A DNA stretch of 46,697 nucleotides, taken from contig MWBW01000021.1 in NCBI GenBank assembly GCA_002069725.1, positions 1-46,697 on the forward strand, written 5' to 3'. How positions within the stretch are numbered: position 1 is the first letter of the stretch; each line of letters begins with the position of its first letter. The DNA comes from Firmicutes bacterium ADurb.Bin248. Lineage in GTDB: Bacteria; Bacillota; Clostridia; Christensenellales; CAG-138. Below are positions 33,355-42,378 of this stretch, piece by piece. The notes below the pieces were generated by a model that ran no database searches, was not told the DNA's origin, and worked only from the letters and a program-made list of their open reading frames with translations. The position numbers and the translations under genes were made by a program.

Positions 33355-36300
33355 GCATCCGCTCTTAAACATACTCAAAACGCATCCCGAGTACGGGCGG
33401 CTCGCGGCAAACCTCGCCTCGGGCGCGGGCTGCGCCGCCGTGTTCGGCCTGGGCGAAGCGCACCGCACGCACGTCGCGGCGGGCCTGTTCGCGGAGTGCA
33501 AACTAACTCTTCTCGTCGTCACCGCCAACGAGACCTCGGCCGCGCGCATCGCCGAGGACGCGGCGTATTACGTGAAGGAAGTCCGCCACCTGCCCGCGCG
33601 CGAAACGCCGCTGGGCGGCAGGGCGGTCGCGGCCTCCGCCGGGCTTGCCGCGCGCCGCGTGGAGGCGCTCGCCGCGCTCGCCTGCGGCGAGAAGCTCATG
33701 CTCGTGGTTTCGGCGGAAGCGCTTTTGCAGCGCCTCGCGCCGCCGGCGGCGCTGACGGCATCGGCGCAAAGCCTCAGGCTCGGTCAGAGGATCAACCTGC
33801 GCGCGCTCGCGGCCTCGCTCGTGGACGCAGGGTATGAACGCGTCGACCTGTGCGAGGGCAAAGGGCAGTTCTGTTTGCGCGGCGGTTACCTCGATCTGTA
33901 CCCGATCACGGCGGAGCTGCCTGTGCGCGTGGAGCTGTTCGACGACGAGATCGACACCATGCGCACCTACGATCCCGCGAGCCAGCGCTCGGTCGAAAAC
34001 GTCGAAAGCTGCGCGATCCCGCCCGCGAGCGAGGCCCCGCTCACCGCCAGGGCGCGCGAGGCGGGCATGCGCGCCATGCGCAGAAAGCCGCGCCTCGAGG
34101 CGGAATACCAATCCCTCAAGGAAGGGATCGCCCCGCCGGGCGCGGAGAAGCTGCTGCCGCTGTTCTATCCGGAAGCGTACATCACGGACTATCTGCCCGA
34201 GGATACCGTGATCCTCATCGACGAGCCGCAGCGCGTGGAGGAGAGCGCCAAGCTCGCGCACAACAACCATCTCGAGCTCGTGAGCGACCTCGTCGCGCGG
34301 GGCGAAGCGGAGCCGGAGGAAGCGGAGCTTTTAGGCTCGCCGATGAAGCTGATAGGCTCGCTCGACACGCCGCGCACGGCCATGCTCTTCGCGCTCACGC
34401 GCACATACGGGCTGATCCGCCCGAGGGAGCTGTACCGCTTCGAAACGCGGCCCGCCTCGCGCTACGTCGGCGCGGGGGAGGCGCTCGCGGCCGACATCAT
34501 CAACTGGAAAAAGCACGGCTACACCGCGCTCATCTATGCCGGGAACCACGCGGTGCGTTTGCAGGATATGCTCCTCGACTCCGGCGTGGACGCCGCGGTC
34601 ACGCAAAGGCTCGCGCGCCCCGCCGTGCCGGGGGAAATCCTGATCGCGGGGGAGTCCGTCGGGCGCGGCTTTGAATATCCCGAAATCAAATTCGTCGCCC
34701 TCAGCGAAACCGAGCTTTACGGCGCGGCGCGCGAGAAGCTTGCCGTGGCGAAAAAGCGAAAGCCGCAGCTCGCTTTCTCGGAGCTCGCGCCGGGCGACCT
34801 GGTCGTGCACGAGGTGCACGGCATAGGCCGCTTCGTCGGCGTCGAAAAGCTCACGGCGGCGGGCGTCGCGCGGGATTATCTGCATCTCGTCTACGCCGCG
34901 GGTGACAAGCTCTACATCCCCACGGATCAGCTCGACCGCGTGCAGAAGTACGTCGGCGGCGAGGAGGAGCAGGCCAGGCTCTCCAAGCTCGGCTCGGGCG
35001 AATGGCAGAGGACCGTATCCAAAACGCGCGAGAGCGTCAAGGCGCTGGCCTTCGACCTCGTGCGGCTCTACGGCGACCGCATGAACCGCCGCGGCCACGC
35101 TTTTTCGCCCGACACGCAGTGGCAAAGGACGCTTGAGGACAGCTTTCCCTACCGTGAAACGCCGGATCAGCTTACCTCCATCGCCGAAATTAAAAAGGAT
35201 ATGGAGAGCGAGCGCGTGATGGACCGCCTGCTTTGCGGCGACGTGGGCTACGGCAAGACCGAGGTCGCGCTTCGCGCGGCGTTCAAGGCCGTGACGGACG
35301 GCAAGCAGGCGGCCTTCCTCGTACCCACGACCATACTCGCGCAGCAGCACTACAACACGCTCGCCGCGCGCTTCGCGGGGTATCCGGTCAACGTCGCGCT
35401 GCTTTCGCGCTTCAACACGCCCCAGCAGGAGCGGCAGGCGCTCGAAGGGCTCGCCAAGGGCGGCATCGACGTCGTGGTCGGCACGCACAAGCTTCTGGGC
35501 AAGAGCGTGAAGTTCAAGGATCTCGGCCTGCTCGTCATCGACGAGGAGCAGCGCTTCGGCGTGGGCCACAAGGAGCAGATCAAGGAGATGCGCAGGAACG
35601 TCGACTGCCTCACGCTTTCGGCGACGCCCATCCCGCGCACGCTCCACATGTCCATGACGGGCATACGCGACATGTCCGTCATCGAAACGCCGCCGGAGCA
35701 GCGCTACCCCGTGCAGACCTACGTCATGGAATATACCGACGCCATGGCGCGCGAGGCCATATTGAAGGAACTGGGCAGGGGAGGGCAGGTGTATTTCGTC
35801 TACAACCGCGTGCAGGGCATGGAGCGCTTCGCGGAATACCTTCGAAACCTCGTGCCCGAAGCGCGCGTCGCCTTCGCCCACGGGCAGATGAGCGAGCGCA
35901 GCCTCGAGCGCACGATGCTCGACTTCATGGACCAGGCCTACGACGTGCTCCTGTGCAGCACGATCATAGAAAGCGGCCTCGACATCACCAACGTCAACAC
36001 CATCATCGTCTACGACGCGGACAAGATGGGCCTCTCGCAGCTCTACCAGCTTCGCGGCCGCGTCGGGCGCGGCGCGCGCCTGGGCTACGCGTACCTGACG
36101 TTCCTGAAGGATAAGGTTCTGACCGACGTCGCCGAAAAGCGGCTCTCAGCGATCCGCGAGTTCACGCAGTTCGGCGCGGGCTTCAAGATCGCGCTGCGCG
36201 ACCTCGAGATACGCGGCGCGGGCAATCTTCTGGGCCCCGAGCAGCACGGGCACATGGCGGCGGTCGGCTACGACCTCTATTGCAAGATCGTCGAGGGAGC

Positions 36301-36796
36301 GGTGCGCGAGGCGCGCGGCGAGCCGGAGCCCGTCAGGGTCGATACGGTCATGGACGTGCCGGTTTCCGCCTCGATCCCGCACGAATACATCCCGCGCGAA
36401 GCGGACCGCCTTTCGATGTACAAGCGAATCGCTCTGATTTCCTCGCGCGACGACGTTTACGACGTGCAGGATGAACTGATCGACCGCTACGGGGATATCC
36501 CCAAGGAAACCGCGAGCCTCATCAACATCGCGCTGCTCAAGGCCGAGGCCTCGCGCGCGTACGTCACGCAGCTGAGCGTGCGGGACGGAGAGATCCGCTT
36601 CGTTTTCGACAGGGACGCGCCGCTCGACGGCGCGAAGCTCGTATCCGTCGCCGGAAAGATCGACGGCGCGCAGTTCGCGTATTCCGAAACGCCGGCGCTG
36701 GTCATACGAAGGCCGCGCTCCGACGCGCAGGCGCTTTACGGCATGCTGCCACAGTTTGTTTACATGCTTGTCGATTGCGCAATTTTACAGAAATGA
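33347..36796 (+). CDS. mfd: Transcription-repair coupling factor
   Basis: Mfd removes RNA polymerase stalled at lesions and recruits UvrA. The 1149 residues are full length. They comprise the N-terminal UvrB-like region (about 1-330), the CarD-like RNA-polymerase interaction domain starting about 478 (ELAPGDLVVHEVHGIGRFVG), RecG-like translocase motors with Walker A GDVGYGKTE (about 630-638) and DEEQRFGVGH (about 731-740), and the C-terminal regulatory D7 domain (about 1000-1110). Its last codons are AILQK and the stop overlaps the -10 spacer of the prsA promoter. Confidence 0.97.
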   Translation: MAEHPLLNILKTHPEYGRLAANLASGAGCAAVFGLGEAHRTHVAAGLFAECKLTLLVVTANETSAARIAEDAAYYVKEVRHLPARETPLGGRAVAASAGLAARRVEALAALACGEKLMLVVSAEALLQRLAPPAALTASAQSLRLGQRINLRALAASLVDAGYERVDLCEGKGQFCLRGGYLDLYPITAELPVRVELFDDEIDTMRTYDPASQRSVENVESCAIPPASEAPLTARAREAGMRAMRRKPRLEAEYQSLKEGIAPPGAEKLLPLFYPEAYITDYLPEDTVILIDEPQRVEESAKLAHNNHLELVSDLVARGEAEPEEAELLGSPMKLIGSLDTPRTAMLFALTRTYGLIRPRELYRFETRPASRYVGAGEALAADIINWKKHGYTALIYAGNHAVRLQDMLLDSGVDAAVTQRLARPAVPGEILIAGESVGRGFEYPEIKFVALSETELYGAAREKLAVAKKRKPQLAFSELAPGDLVVHEVHGIGRFVGVEKLTAAGVARDYLHLVYAAGDKLYIPTDQLDRVQKYVGGEEEQARLSKLGSGEWQRTVSKTRESVKALAFDLVRLYGDRMNRRGHAFSPDTQWQRTLEDSFPYRETPDQLTSIAEIKKDMESERVMDRLLCGDVGYGKTEVALRAAFKAVTDGKQAAFLVPTTILAQQHYNTLAARFAGYPVNVALLSRFNTPQQERQALEGLAKGGIDVVVGTHKLLGKSVKFKDLGLLVIDEEQRFGVGHKEQIKEMRRNVDCLTLSATPIPRTLHMSMTGIRDMSVIETPPEQRYPVQTYVMEYTDAMAREAILKELGRGGQVYFVYNRVQGMERFAEYLRNLVPEARVAFAHGQMSERSLERTMLDFMDQAYDVLLCSTIIESGLDITNVNTIIVYDADKMGLSQLYQLRGRVGRGARLGYAYLTFLKDKVLTDVAEKRLSAIREFTQFGAGFKIALRDLEIRGAGNLLGPEQHGHMAAVGYDLYCKIVEGAVREARGEPEPVRVDTVMDVPVSASIPHEYIPREADRLSMYKRIALISSRDDVYDVQDELIDRYGDIPKETASLINIALLKAEASRAYVTQLSVRDGEIRFVFDRDAPLDGAKLVSVAGKIDGAQFAYSETPALVIRRPRSDAQALYGMLPQFVYMLVDCAILQK

Positions 36797-36802
36797 TATA
36801 AT
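36775..36802 (+). promoter_or_regulatory. Promoter of the prsA-type gene
   Basis: TTGCGC (36775-36780), 16 bases, TATAAT (36797-36802), inside and just after the mfd 3' end; GAAGGAGAA precedes the ATG at 36842. Confidence 0.7.
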
Positions 36803-36841
36803 ATATGCGGCTTATGCCGACTAAACGAAGGAGAACAACAA

Positions 36842-38383
36842 ATGAAGAAGTGGATATCCGTTCTTCTGGCGGCTTTCATGCTGCTGCCCCTTATCGCAGC
36901 GTGCAAGCTGACGGATGACGAACCGGATCTCAAAGCCGTCGTCGCGACGGTCGGCGGGGAGGAAATCACCCTCGGCGAGGTCAAAGCGCTGTTCGACAGC
37001 TATGTCACTTATTTTTCATATTACGGCTACGACGTGACGGGCGACACCGAAACCCTCCACCAGTTCCAGGACGACATCGTAAATAAAATGGTCGAGGATA
37101 AGCTCATCGTGGTCAAGGCCAAGGAACTCGGCTACGACCAGTTCACCGAGGAGCAGCAGGCCGAGCTTGACGCGCGCGTCGCCGAGGAGCTCGAGGCCAT
37201 GCAGGAATACTACCGTTCCCAGGCCGAGTCCGAGTATGAAAGCGACAACACCGTCAACGTCGAGGAGCGCACGCAGGAGCTGATCCTCGAGGAAGCCAAC
37301 AACAACATGAACCGGGACGACGCGACATACGAGGAGTACACCGAGTTCATCCGCGAGGATATGACCGCCACTTACCTGGGCGAGCTGCTCCGGGCGGGCC
37401 AGCTTAAAGACCTCTCGGTCAGCGAGGAAGACGTGCAGAACGAGTATCAGACGCAGGTCGACGCCGACACGGCCTCCTACACCGAGAGTCCGGCCGCCTA
37501 CCTCGCGGCGCAGGAATCCTACGAGTCGCTCGGCGAGGGCGCGCCCGCGCTGTACGTGCCCGAGGGCTACCACCGCGTCTACGACATCTTCATCAAGTTC
37601 GAAGGCACGCTTCCCGACGAGTACAACACCAACAAGACCCAGATGGATAAGCTCACGACCGAGTACCAGAACCTCGCGTTCTCCGAGGCGCTCTCCGGGA
37701 TCAACGAAAATTCCACGCGCATGCAGGAGATCCTCGCCGAGTACGCCGCGGCGCAGACGGCGGGCGATAAAGCCAAGATGGACGCGCTCAAGGCCGAGTA
37801 TCAGGAGCTCGCCTTCGCCGAGGCGACCGCCGGCGAAGCTTCCGAGAACGCCAAGCGCATGGGTGAGATCATGAGCGAATACGCCGCGCTGCAGGCGAAG
37901 AACGACGAGCTGTTCGCCGCTTACGCCGCGGGCGCCAAAGCCAAGATCGACGAGATCTACGCCAAGCTCGAGGCGGGCGAAAACTTCAAGGAGCTGATGC
38001 TCGCCAACACGCAGAACGAGAACTTCAACGATGGCGAAAGCCTGTTTGTCGAGCGCGGCATGCTCATCACCAACGACTACGACACCGACGACAGCTGGGG
38101 CGACATCACCAAGGAAACCTTCGCGTCTCTCGCGGCGGGCAAGTACAGCGAGCCGTATTCCGACAGCGACGGCTACCACATCCTGTTTAACATAGGCTCC
38201 GAGACGCCGGGCGTGCGCGCGCTCGACGATACGCTGCGCGCCTACTTCGAGGGGGTCGCCAAGGCGACGCTCGAGGAAACCGAATGGCAGGCACTCATCG
38301 ACGCGTGGAAGGCCGAAGCCGAGGTCACGATCAACACGGAGGTCTACCGCGTGCTGGGCACGACGGCGACGGGCGAGGAGTAA
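36842..38383 (+). CDS. PrsA/SurA-type peptidyl-prolyl isomerase lipoprotein with a duplicated insertion
   Basis: A lipoprotein signal (MKKWISVLLAAFMLLPLIAA-C21, lipobox LIAAC) anchors it outside the membrane. A SurA-N-like helical chaperone region (about 35-200) is followed by a parvulin domain whose first strand (YHRVYDIFIKF, about 243-253) is separated from the rest (AKIDEIYAKLEAGENFKELM to DGYHILFN, about 367-450) by an insertion of about 110 residues. The insertion holds two tandem copies of a 45-residue helical unit, from M268 and M313 (M-D-x-L-x-x-EYQ-x-LAF-x-EA...). The protein should help fold secreted proteins; whether the split parvulin is active is unknown. Its TAA stop starts a heptad array. 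Confidence 0.85.
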   Translation: MKKWISVLLAAFMLLPLIAACKLTDDEPDLKAVVATVGGEEITLGEVKALFDSYVTYFSYYGYDVTGDTETLHQFQDDIVNKMVEDKLIVVKAKELGYDQFTEEQQAELDARVAEELEAMQEYYRSQAESEYESDNTVNVEERTQELILEEANNNMNRDDATYEEYTEFIREDMTATYLGELLRAGQLKDLSVSEEDVQNEYQTQVDADTASYTESPAAYLAAQESYESLGEGAPALYVPEGYHRVYDIFIKFEGTLPDEYNTNKTQMDKLTTEYQNLAFSEALSGINENSTRMQEILAEYAAAQTAGDKAKMDALKAEYQELAFAEATAGEASENAKRMGEIMSEYAALQAKNDELFAAYAAGAKAKIDEIYAKLEAGENFKELMLANTQNENFNDGESLFVERGMLITNDYDTDDSWGDITKETFASLAAGKYSEPYSDSDGYHILFNIGSETPGVRALDDTLRAYFEGVAKATLEETEWQALIDAWKAEAEVTINTEVYRVLGTTATGEE

Positions 38384-38413
38384 TTGACAATTGAAAATTG
38401 ACAATTGACAATC
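38381..38413 (+). repeat. Heptad array starting on the prsA stop codon
   Basis: TAATTGACAATTGAAAATTG followed by two more ATTGACA units and ATC; the TAA is the gene's stop codon. A terminator hairpin follows 15 bases later. Confidence 0.9.
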
Positions 38414-38427
38414 ACCGTGATTCAAAT

Positions 38428-38458
38428 GGCTTTCGCTTTAACGGCGAAAGCCGTTTTT
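38428..38458 (+). terminator. Intrinsic terminator of the prsA-type gene
   Basis: GGCTTTCGC (38428-38436) and GCGAAAGCC (38444-38452) form a perfect 9-bp stem followed by GTTTTT. Confidence 0.85.
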
Positions 38459-38461
38459 CGA

Positions 38462-38490
38462 TTTACCGGAAGAGGTATATCGGTTATAAT
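38462..38490 (+). promoter_or_regulatory. Promoter of the rqcP - ispDF pair
   Basis: TTTACC (38462-38467), 17 bases, TATAAT (38485-38490), directly behind the upstream terminator. Confidence 0.7.
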
Positions 38491-38518
38491 GAATCAAACC
38501 AAATCAGGAGATACCGAG

Positions 38519-38767
38519 ATGAGATTGGATAAATACCTCAAGGTTTCCCGCATCATCAAGCGCCGCACCGTCGCCAACGAGGCCGCGAGCCTCGGGCGGA
38601 TTTCCATCAACGGCAGGCCCGCCAAGCCCGCGAGCGAGGTCAGGGAGGGCGACACGCTCGACATACTCATGGCGGGCAGGCATATGCTCGTGAAGGTCGT
38701 GAGCGTCCAGGAGCACGCGGCCAAGGCGGACGCCGCCGCGATGTACGAGATCATTTCCAATGGATAA
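38519..38767 (+). CDS. rqcP: S4-domain RNA-binding protein of the RqcP/Hsp15 type
   Basis: The 82 residues are a lone S4 fold: [49 protein letters not shown]. This is the YabO/RqcP (Hsp15-like) family that binds 50S subunits carrying peptidyl-tRNA and supports RqcH-driven poly-alanine tailing in Firmicute ribosome quality control. In B. subtilis the gene also lies near pth, mfd and mazG, as here. The start at 38519 follows CAGGAGATACC. Its 3' end overlaps the ispDF start by 8 bases. Confidence 0.88.
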   Translation: MRLDKYLKVSRIIKRRTVANEAASLGRISINGRPAKPASEVREGDTLDILMAGRHMLVKVVSVQEHAAKADAAAMYEIISNG

Positions 38768-39887
38768 GGTCTACGCCGTGCTGCTCGCGGGGGGCGCGTC
38801 CGCGCGCATGGGGCGGGATAAGCTGACCCTTGCGCTCAACGGCAAAACGCCGCTCGCGCGCGCGCTCGAAGCGCTGCTTTGCTGCGGGAACAAACCGGAG
38901 CATGTCGTCATCGCGGCCTCGGAGGGCTGCATGGAGGAAGCCGCGCGCCTCGCAAAAGCGCACGAACGCGTGAGCGTCGCCCCCGGAGGTAAGAACCGCG
39001 GGGAATCCGCGCTTAACGGCCTTCGCGCGCTCGGCGCGCGGGAGGGTGTCGTGGCGATACACGACGCGGCGCGCTGCCTCGTCCCCGCGCAAGTGATCGA
39101 CGCGGCCATCGAATCCGCGCGGACGTTCGGCTGCGGCGTGGCGGCGATACCGGTGCGGGATACGCTGCGCGAGGCTTCCGGCGCGTGCGCGCCGCGCGAC
39201 GGGCTTTTCGCCGTGCAGACGCCGCAGGCGTTCGATCTTGAAAAGATACGCGCGGCTTACGAAAAGGCCGGGGCCGGGGGCGAAAGCCATACGGACGACC
39301 TCGGCGTATGGCTCGCGGCCGGACATGAGGCGCGCTATACTTTGGGCGACCTGACCAACCAGAAGCTGACGTATCCCGGGGATATGGCGTTTTTCGCCGC
39401 CGTCTCGCGCGGGGAAACGCGCGTGGGCGAGGGTTGGGACACGCACCGGCTCGCCGAGGGGCGAAGGCTCGTGCTCGGCGGTGTGGACATCCCGTTCGGG
39501 AAGGGCTTGCTCGGCCACTCGGACGCGGACGCGCTCGCGCACGCGGTCATCGACGCGCTGCTGGGCGCCGCGGCGCTCGGCGACATCGGCCGGCATTTTC
39601 CCGATACGGATGAAAGCTACGCGGGCATATCGTCTATGGAGCTTCTCTCGCGCGCGGCGAAGCTCGTGTGCGAGGCGGGCTATACCGTGGGCAACGTGGA
39701 CGCCACCGTCGTCGCGCAGCGCCCGAAGCTCGCGCCGCACATCGACAAGATGCGGGAAAACCTCGCTGAAGCCATGGGCTGCGCGGCTTCTCGCGTGAGC
39801 GTCAAAGCAAAAACCGCCGAAGGGCTGAACGCCGAGGGCGAAGGGATGTGCATTTCGGCGCGGGCGTGCGCGCTTTTGAAAAATTAG
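38760..39887 (+). CDS. ispDF: Bifunctional IspD-IspF (MEP isoprenoid pathway)
   Basis: Residues 1-217 are IspD (4-diphosphocytidyl-methylerythritol synthase): [14 protein letters not shown] at 8-21, [10 protein letters not shown] at 99-108. Residues about 221-375 are IspF (MECDP synthase): [11 protein letters not shown] with metal ligands D227 and H229, [20 protein letters not shown] with H253, then the CDP-binding [12 protein letters not shown] and KAKTAEGLN. They catalyse steps three and five of the MEP pathway. The fused form is known in alpha- and epsilon-proteobacteria and some Clostridia. It overlaps rqcP by 8 bases. Confidence 0.95.
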   Translation: MDKVYAVLLAGGASARMGRDKLTLALNGKTPLARALEALLCCGNKPEHVVIAASEGCMEEAARLAKAHERVSVAPGGKNRGESALNGLRALGAREGVVAIHDAARCLVPAQVIDAAIESARTFGCGVAAIPVRDTLREASGACAPRDGLFAVQTPQAFDLEKIRAAYEKAGAGGESHTDDLGVWLAAGHEARYTLGDLTNQKLTYPGDMAFFAAVSRGETRVGEGWDTHRLAEGRRLVLGGVDIPFGKGLLGHSDADALAHAVIDALLGAAALGDIGRHFPDTDESYAGISSMELLSRAAKLVCEAGYTVGNVDATVVAQRPKLAPHIDKMRENLAEAMGCAASRVSVKAKTAEGLNAEGEGMCISARACALLKN

Positions 39888-39926
39888 CCGATCCCGAATA
39901 AGCGCAATGCCGAACGGGAACGAATA

Positions 39927-39955
39927 TTGACAAACCCCGCATAGGATGATATAGT
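39927..39955 (+). promoter_or_regulatory. Strong promoter of the T-box - aspS::gatC - gatAB operon
   Basis: TTGACA (39927-39932), 17 bases, TATAGT (39950-39955). Transcription would start near 39962, just before the T-box stem I. Confidence 0.85.
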
Positions 39956-39969
39956 ACGTCTAATTTCAA

Positions 39970-40258
39970 ATTGGCAGAGACGGGCCGAGTAGTCCGGATG
40001 AGTGCTTCAGCGAGCCGCGGAGGGTGCAAGCGCGGCGCAGGGAATCCGGAAGCGAAAAACAGCCCCGAGCCGTCGAAAGAAAGCGAAAGCGAGTAGACTC
40101 GACCGCGCGCCGCGCGTTACAGCGGAACAGGCATGATCGTGCCGAAGAGACGGCGGAAGTTTTTTCCGCCAAGCAGGGTGGTACCGTGCGAAGCGCAAGC
40201 TTTTCGCCCCTAACGCGTATTGATTTACGCGCGAGGGGAGAAGGGCTTATTTTTTTAT
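39970..40258 (+). promoter_or_regulatory. T-box riboswitch controlling the aspS::gatC-gatA-gatB operon
   Basis: The leader has an AGTA-type stem I (CCGAGTAG near 39985-39992), an AGCGAGCCGCGGAGGGTGCAAGCG element (40010-40033), and the specifier loop AGCGAAAAACAG (40051-40062) closed by TCCGGA/TCCGGA. The conserved T-box AGGGTGGTACCGTGCG is at 40175-40190, and a terminator stem (CCCCTAACGCG... to CGCGCGAGGGG, 40207-40239) ends in TTATTTTTTT. The loop offers AAC (Asn, 40058-40060, followed by a purine) and GAA (Glu, 40054-40056). Uncharged tRNA should stabilise the antiterminator and switch on the operon. The UGGN bulge is UGGU, which pairs best with an A discriminator base. Confidence 0.9.
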
Positions 40259-40286
40259 ACTTTTACGAGTTTGGGAGGATCTGTTT

Positions 40287-42368
40287 ATGTACAGGGACGA
40301 ATGCTGCGGCCTGTTCGGTCAAGGGCATCTGGGCGCACGGACGCGCGCCTGCGGCTGGGTCGGCGCCAAAAGGGACATGGGCGGCGTGCTGTTCATCGAC
40401 CTCGTCGACAAGACGGGCGCGCTGCAGGTCGTGTTCAACCGCAGGCTCATCGACGAGGCGGGCTTCGCGCTCGCGGAAAGGCTCACCGGCCAGTCGGTGA
40501 TAACCGTCGAGGGAGAAATGTGCCCGCGCGACGAGGAAACGAGGAACCCGAAGATCGCGACCGGCGAAATCGAGCTGCGCGCGGATAAGCTCACGCTGCT
40601 CTCCCGCGCGGCGCAGCTTCCCTTTTCGCTCGAGGCGCCGCCCGCGCGCGAGGAGCTGCGCTTAGCCTACCGCTATCTGGACCTGCGGCGGCCCGAGATG
40701 CAGAAAAACCTCCGCCTGCGCCACCTCGTGCAAAAGGCCGCCGAGGAGTATCTCGACGAGGCAGGCTTCCTCTACGTGGAAACGCCGGTTTTGACCAAAT
40801 CCACGCCCGAGGGCGCGCGCGATTACCTCGTGCCCAGCCGCGTGCGCAAGGGCAAGTTTTACGCGCTTCCGCAAAGCCCGCAGATATTCAAGCAGTTGCT
40901 GATGGTGGGCGGCGTGGATCAATACTACCAGATCGCGCGCTGCTTCCGCGACGAGGACCTGCGCGCCGACCGCCAGCCGGAGTTCACGCAGGTGGATATG
41001 GAGATGGCCTTCGTCGAACAGGAGGACATACTCCGGCACCTCGAGAGCCTTTTCAAGAGCATTTTCCGCTCCGTCATGGGGCGGGAGCTCGGCTACGGCT
41101 TCCCGCGCATGACGTGGCTGGAGGCCATGGACAGATACGGCTGCGACAAGCCCGACCTTCGCTTCGATCTTCCCATCGTCGAGCTGACGCAAACGCTCGG
41201 CGCGTGCTCCTTCAAGGTGTTCCGCGACTGCATCGGCCGCGGCGGCGTCGTGCGCGCGATCAACATCCCCGGCGGCGCGTCCATGACGCGGGGCGAGATA
41301 GAGCTTCTCACCGAAAAGGCGGTCTCCTACGGCGCGGGCGGCATGGCGTGGATCGCCGTGCGCGAAAACGGCGAGCTTTACAGCGTGCTCACGAAGTATT
41401 TTTCCGAGCGGGATATGCAGTCCATACTGCGGGAAACGCAGGCGAAGCCGGGCGATTTCATATTATTCTGCGCGGATGAACTGCACGTCGCGCGAAGCGT
41501 CCTGGGCAAGCTTCGGCTCGACATCGCGGATATGCGCTCCCTCAGGTCTTTCGGTGACTTCCGCTTCCTGTTTGTGACGGACTTCCCGGAGTTCGAGTAT
41601 TCCGAGGAAGAAAAGCGTCTGGTCGCGACGCATCACCCGTTCACCATGCCGTATCCCGAGGATGTGGAACTCATGGAATCCGATCCGCTGCGCGTGCGCG
41701 CCCAGGCGTACGACGTGGTGTTGAACGGCACGGAGCTCGGGAGCGGCAGCATGCGCATCCACGACGCCGAGGTTCAGCAACGCATGTTCCGCGCGCTGGG
41801 CTTCACGGCAAAGGAGATCGAGGAGCGCTTCGGCTTCATGATACGCGCCTTCGGCTACGGCACGCCGCCGCACGGCGGCTTCGCCTTCGGCCTGGACCGG
41901 TTCGTGATGCTGCTCGCGGGCGCGCCGAGCCTGAGGGAGATCATCGCGTTCCCGAAGATCAAGGACGGTTCCTGCCCCATGACGGAAGCGCCCTCGGCCG
42001 TGGACAAGGCGCAGCTCGATACGCTCGGCATCCGCATCGACGGGGAAGCTTGTGAAACGAGGCCGAGGCCCGCGCGCGAGAGCGGCAACGCGAACATCGA
42101 CGTGACGCGCGTCGCTAAGCTCGCGATGCTGCGTCTGCCCGGGGACGAGGCCGCGCGCATGGAAGAGGATATGCGCGGCATCGTGGCGTTTGCGGATGCG
42201 CTCTCCTGCGTCGACGTTTCGGGCGTCGAGCCTATGGCGCACGCCGCGCCGCATGAAAACGCCTTTCGCGCGGACGAGATCGGGAAGCCCCTCGGGCGGG
42301 ACGAACTGCTCGCGGGCGCGCCGGAGGCGCGGGGCGGATTCCTGCGCGTGCCGCAGGTCGTGGAGTAA
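40287..42368 (+). CDS. aspS-gatC: Fusion protein: aspartyl-tRNA synthetase - GatC
   Basis: Residues 1-590 are a bacterial-type AspRS with its OB anticodon domain (CGWVGAKRDMGGVLFIDL, about 22-39), class II core (RFRDEDLRADRQPEFTQVDMEM as motif 2), GAD insertion, and motif 3 GGFAFGLDRFVMLL. After the normal AspRS end (AVDKAQLDTLGIRI) a linker of about 12 residues runs into GatC (603-693): NIDVTRVAKLAMLRL...VEPMAHAAPHENAFRADEI...LLAGAPEARGGFLRVPQVVE. GatC is the small scaffold of the GatCAB amidotransferase. The fusion ties the enzyme that makes Asp-tRNA(Asn) to the one that amidates it. No stop or frameshift separates the parts. GGGAGG precedes the ATG. Confidence 0.95.
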   Translation: MYRDECCGLFGQGHLGARTRACGWVGAKRDMGGVLFIDLVDKTGALQVVFNRRLIDEAGFALAERLTGQSVITVEGEMCPRDEETRNPKIATGEIELRADKLTLLSRAAQLPFSLEAPPAREELRLAYRYLDLRRPEMQKNLRLRHLVQKAAEEYLDEAGFLYVETPVLTKSTPEGARDYLVPSRVRKGKFYALPQSPQIFKQLLMVGGVDQYYQIARCFRDEDLRADRQPEFTQVDMEMAFVEQEDILRHLESLFKSIFRSVMGRELGYGFPRMTWLEAMDRYGCDKPDLRFDLPIVELTQTLGACSFKVFRDCIGRGGVVRAINIPGGASMTRGEIELLTEKAVSYGAGGMAWIAVRENGELYSVLTKYFSERDMQSILRETQAKPGDFILFCADELHVARSVLGKLRLDIADMRSLRSFGDFRFLFVTDFPEFEYSEEEKRLVATHHPFTMPYPEDVELMESDPLRVRAQAYDVVLNGTELGSGSMRIHDAEVQQRMFRALGFTAKEIEERFGFMIRAFGYGTPPHGGFAFGLDRFVMLLAGAPSLREIIAFPKIKDGSCPMTEAPSAVDKAQLDTLGIRIDGEACETRPRPARESGNANIDVTRVAKLAMLRLPGDEAARMEEDMRGIVAFADALSCVDVSGVEPMAHAAPHENAFRADEIGKPLGRDELLAGAPEARGGFLRVPQVVE

Positions 42369-42378
42369 GGAGGGGAAT

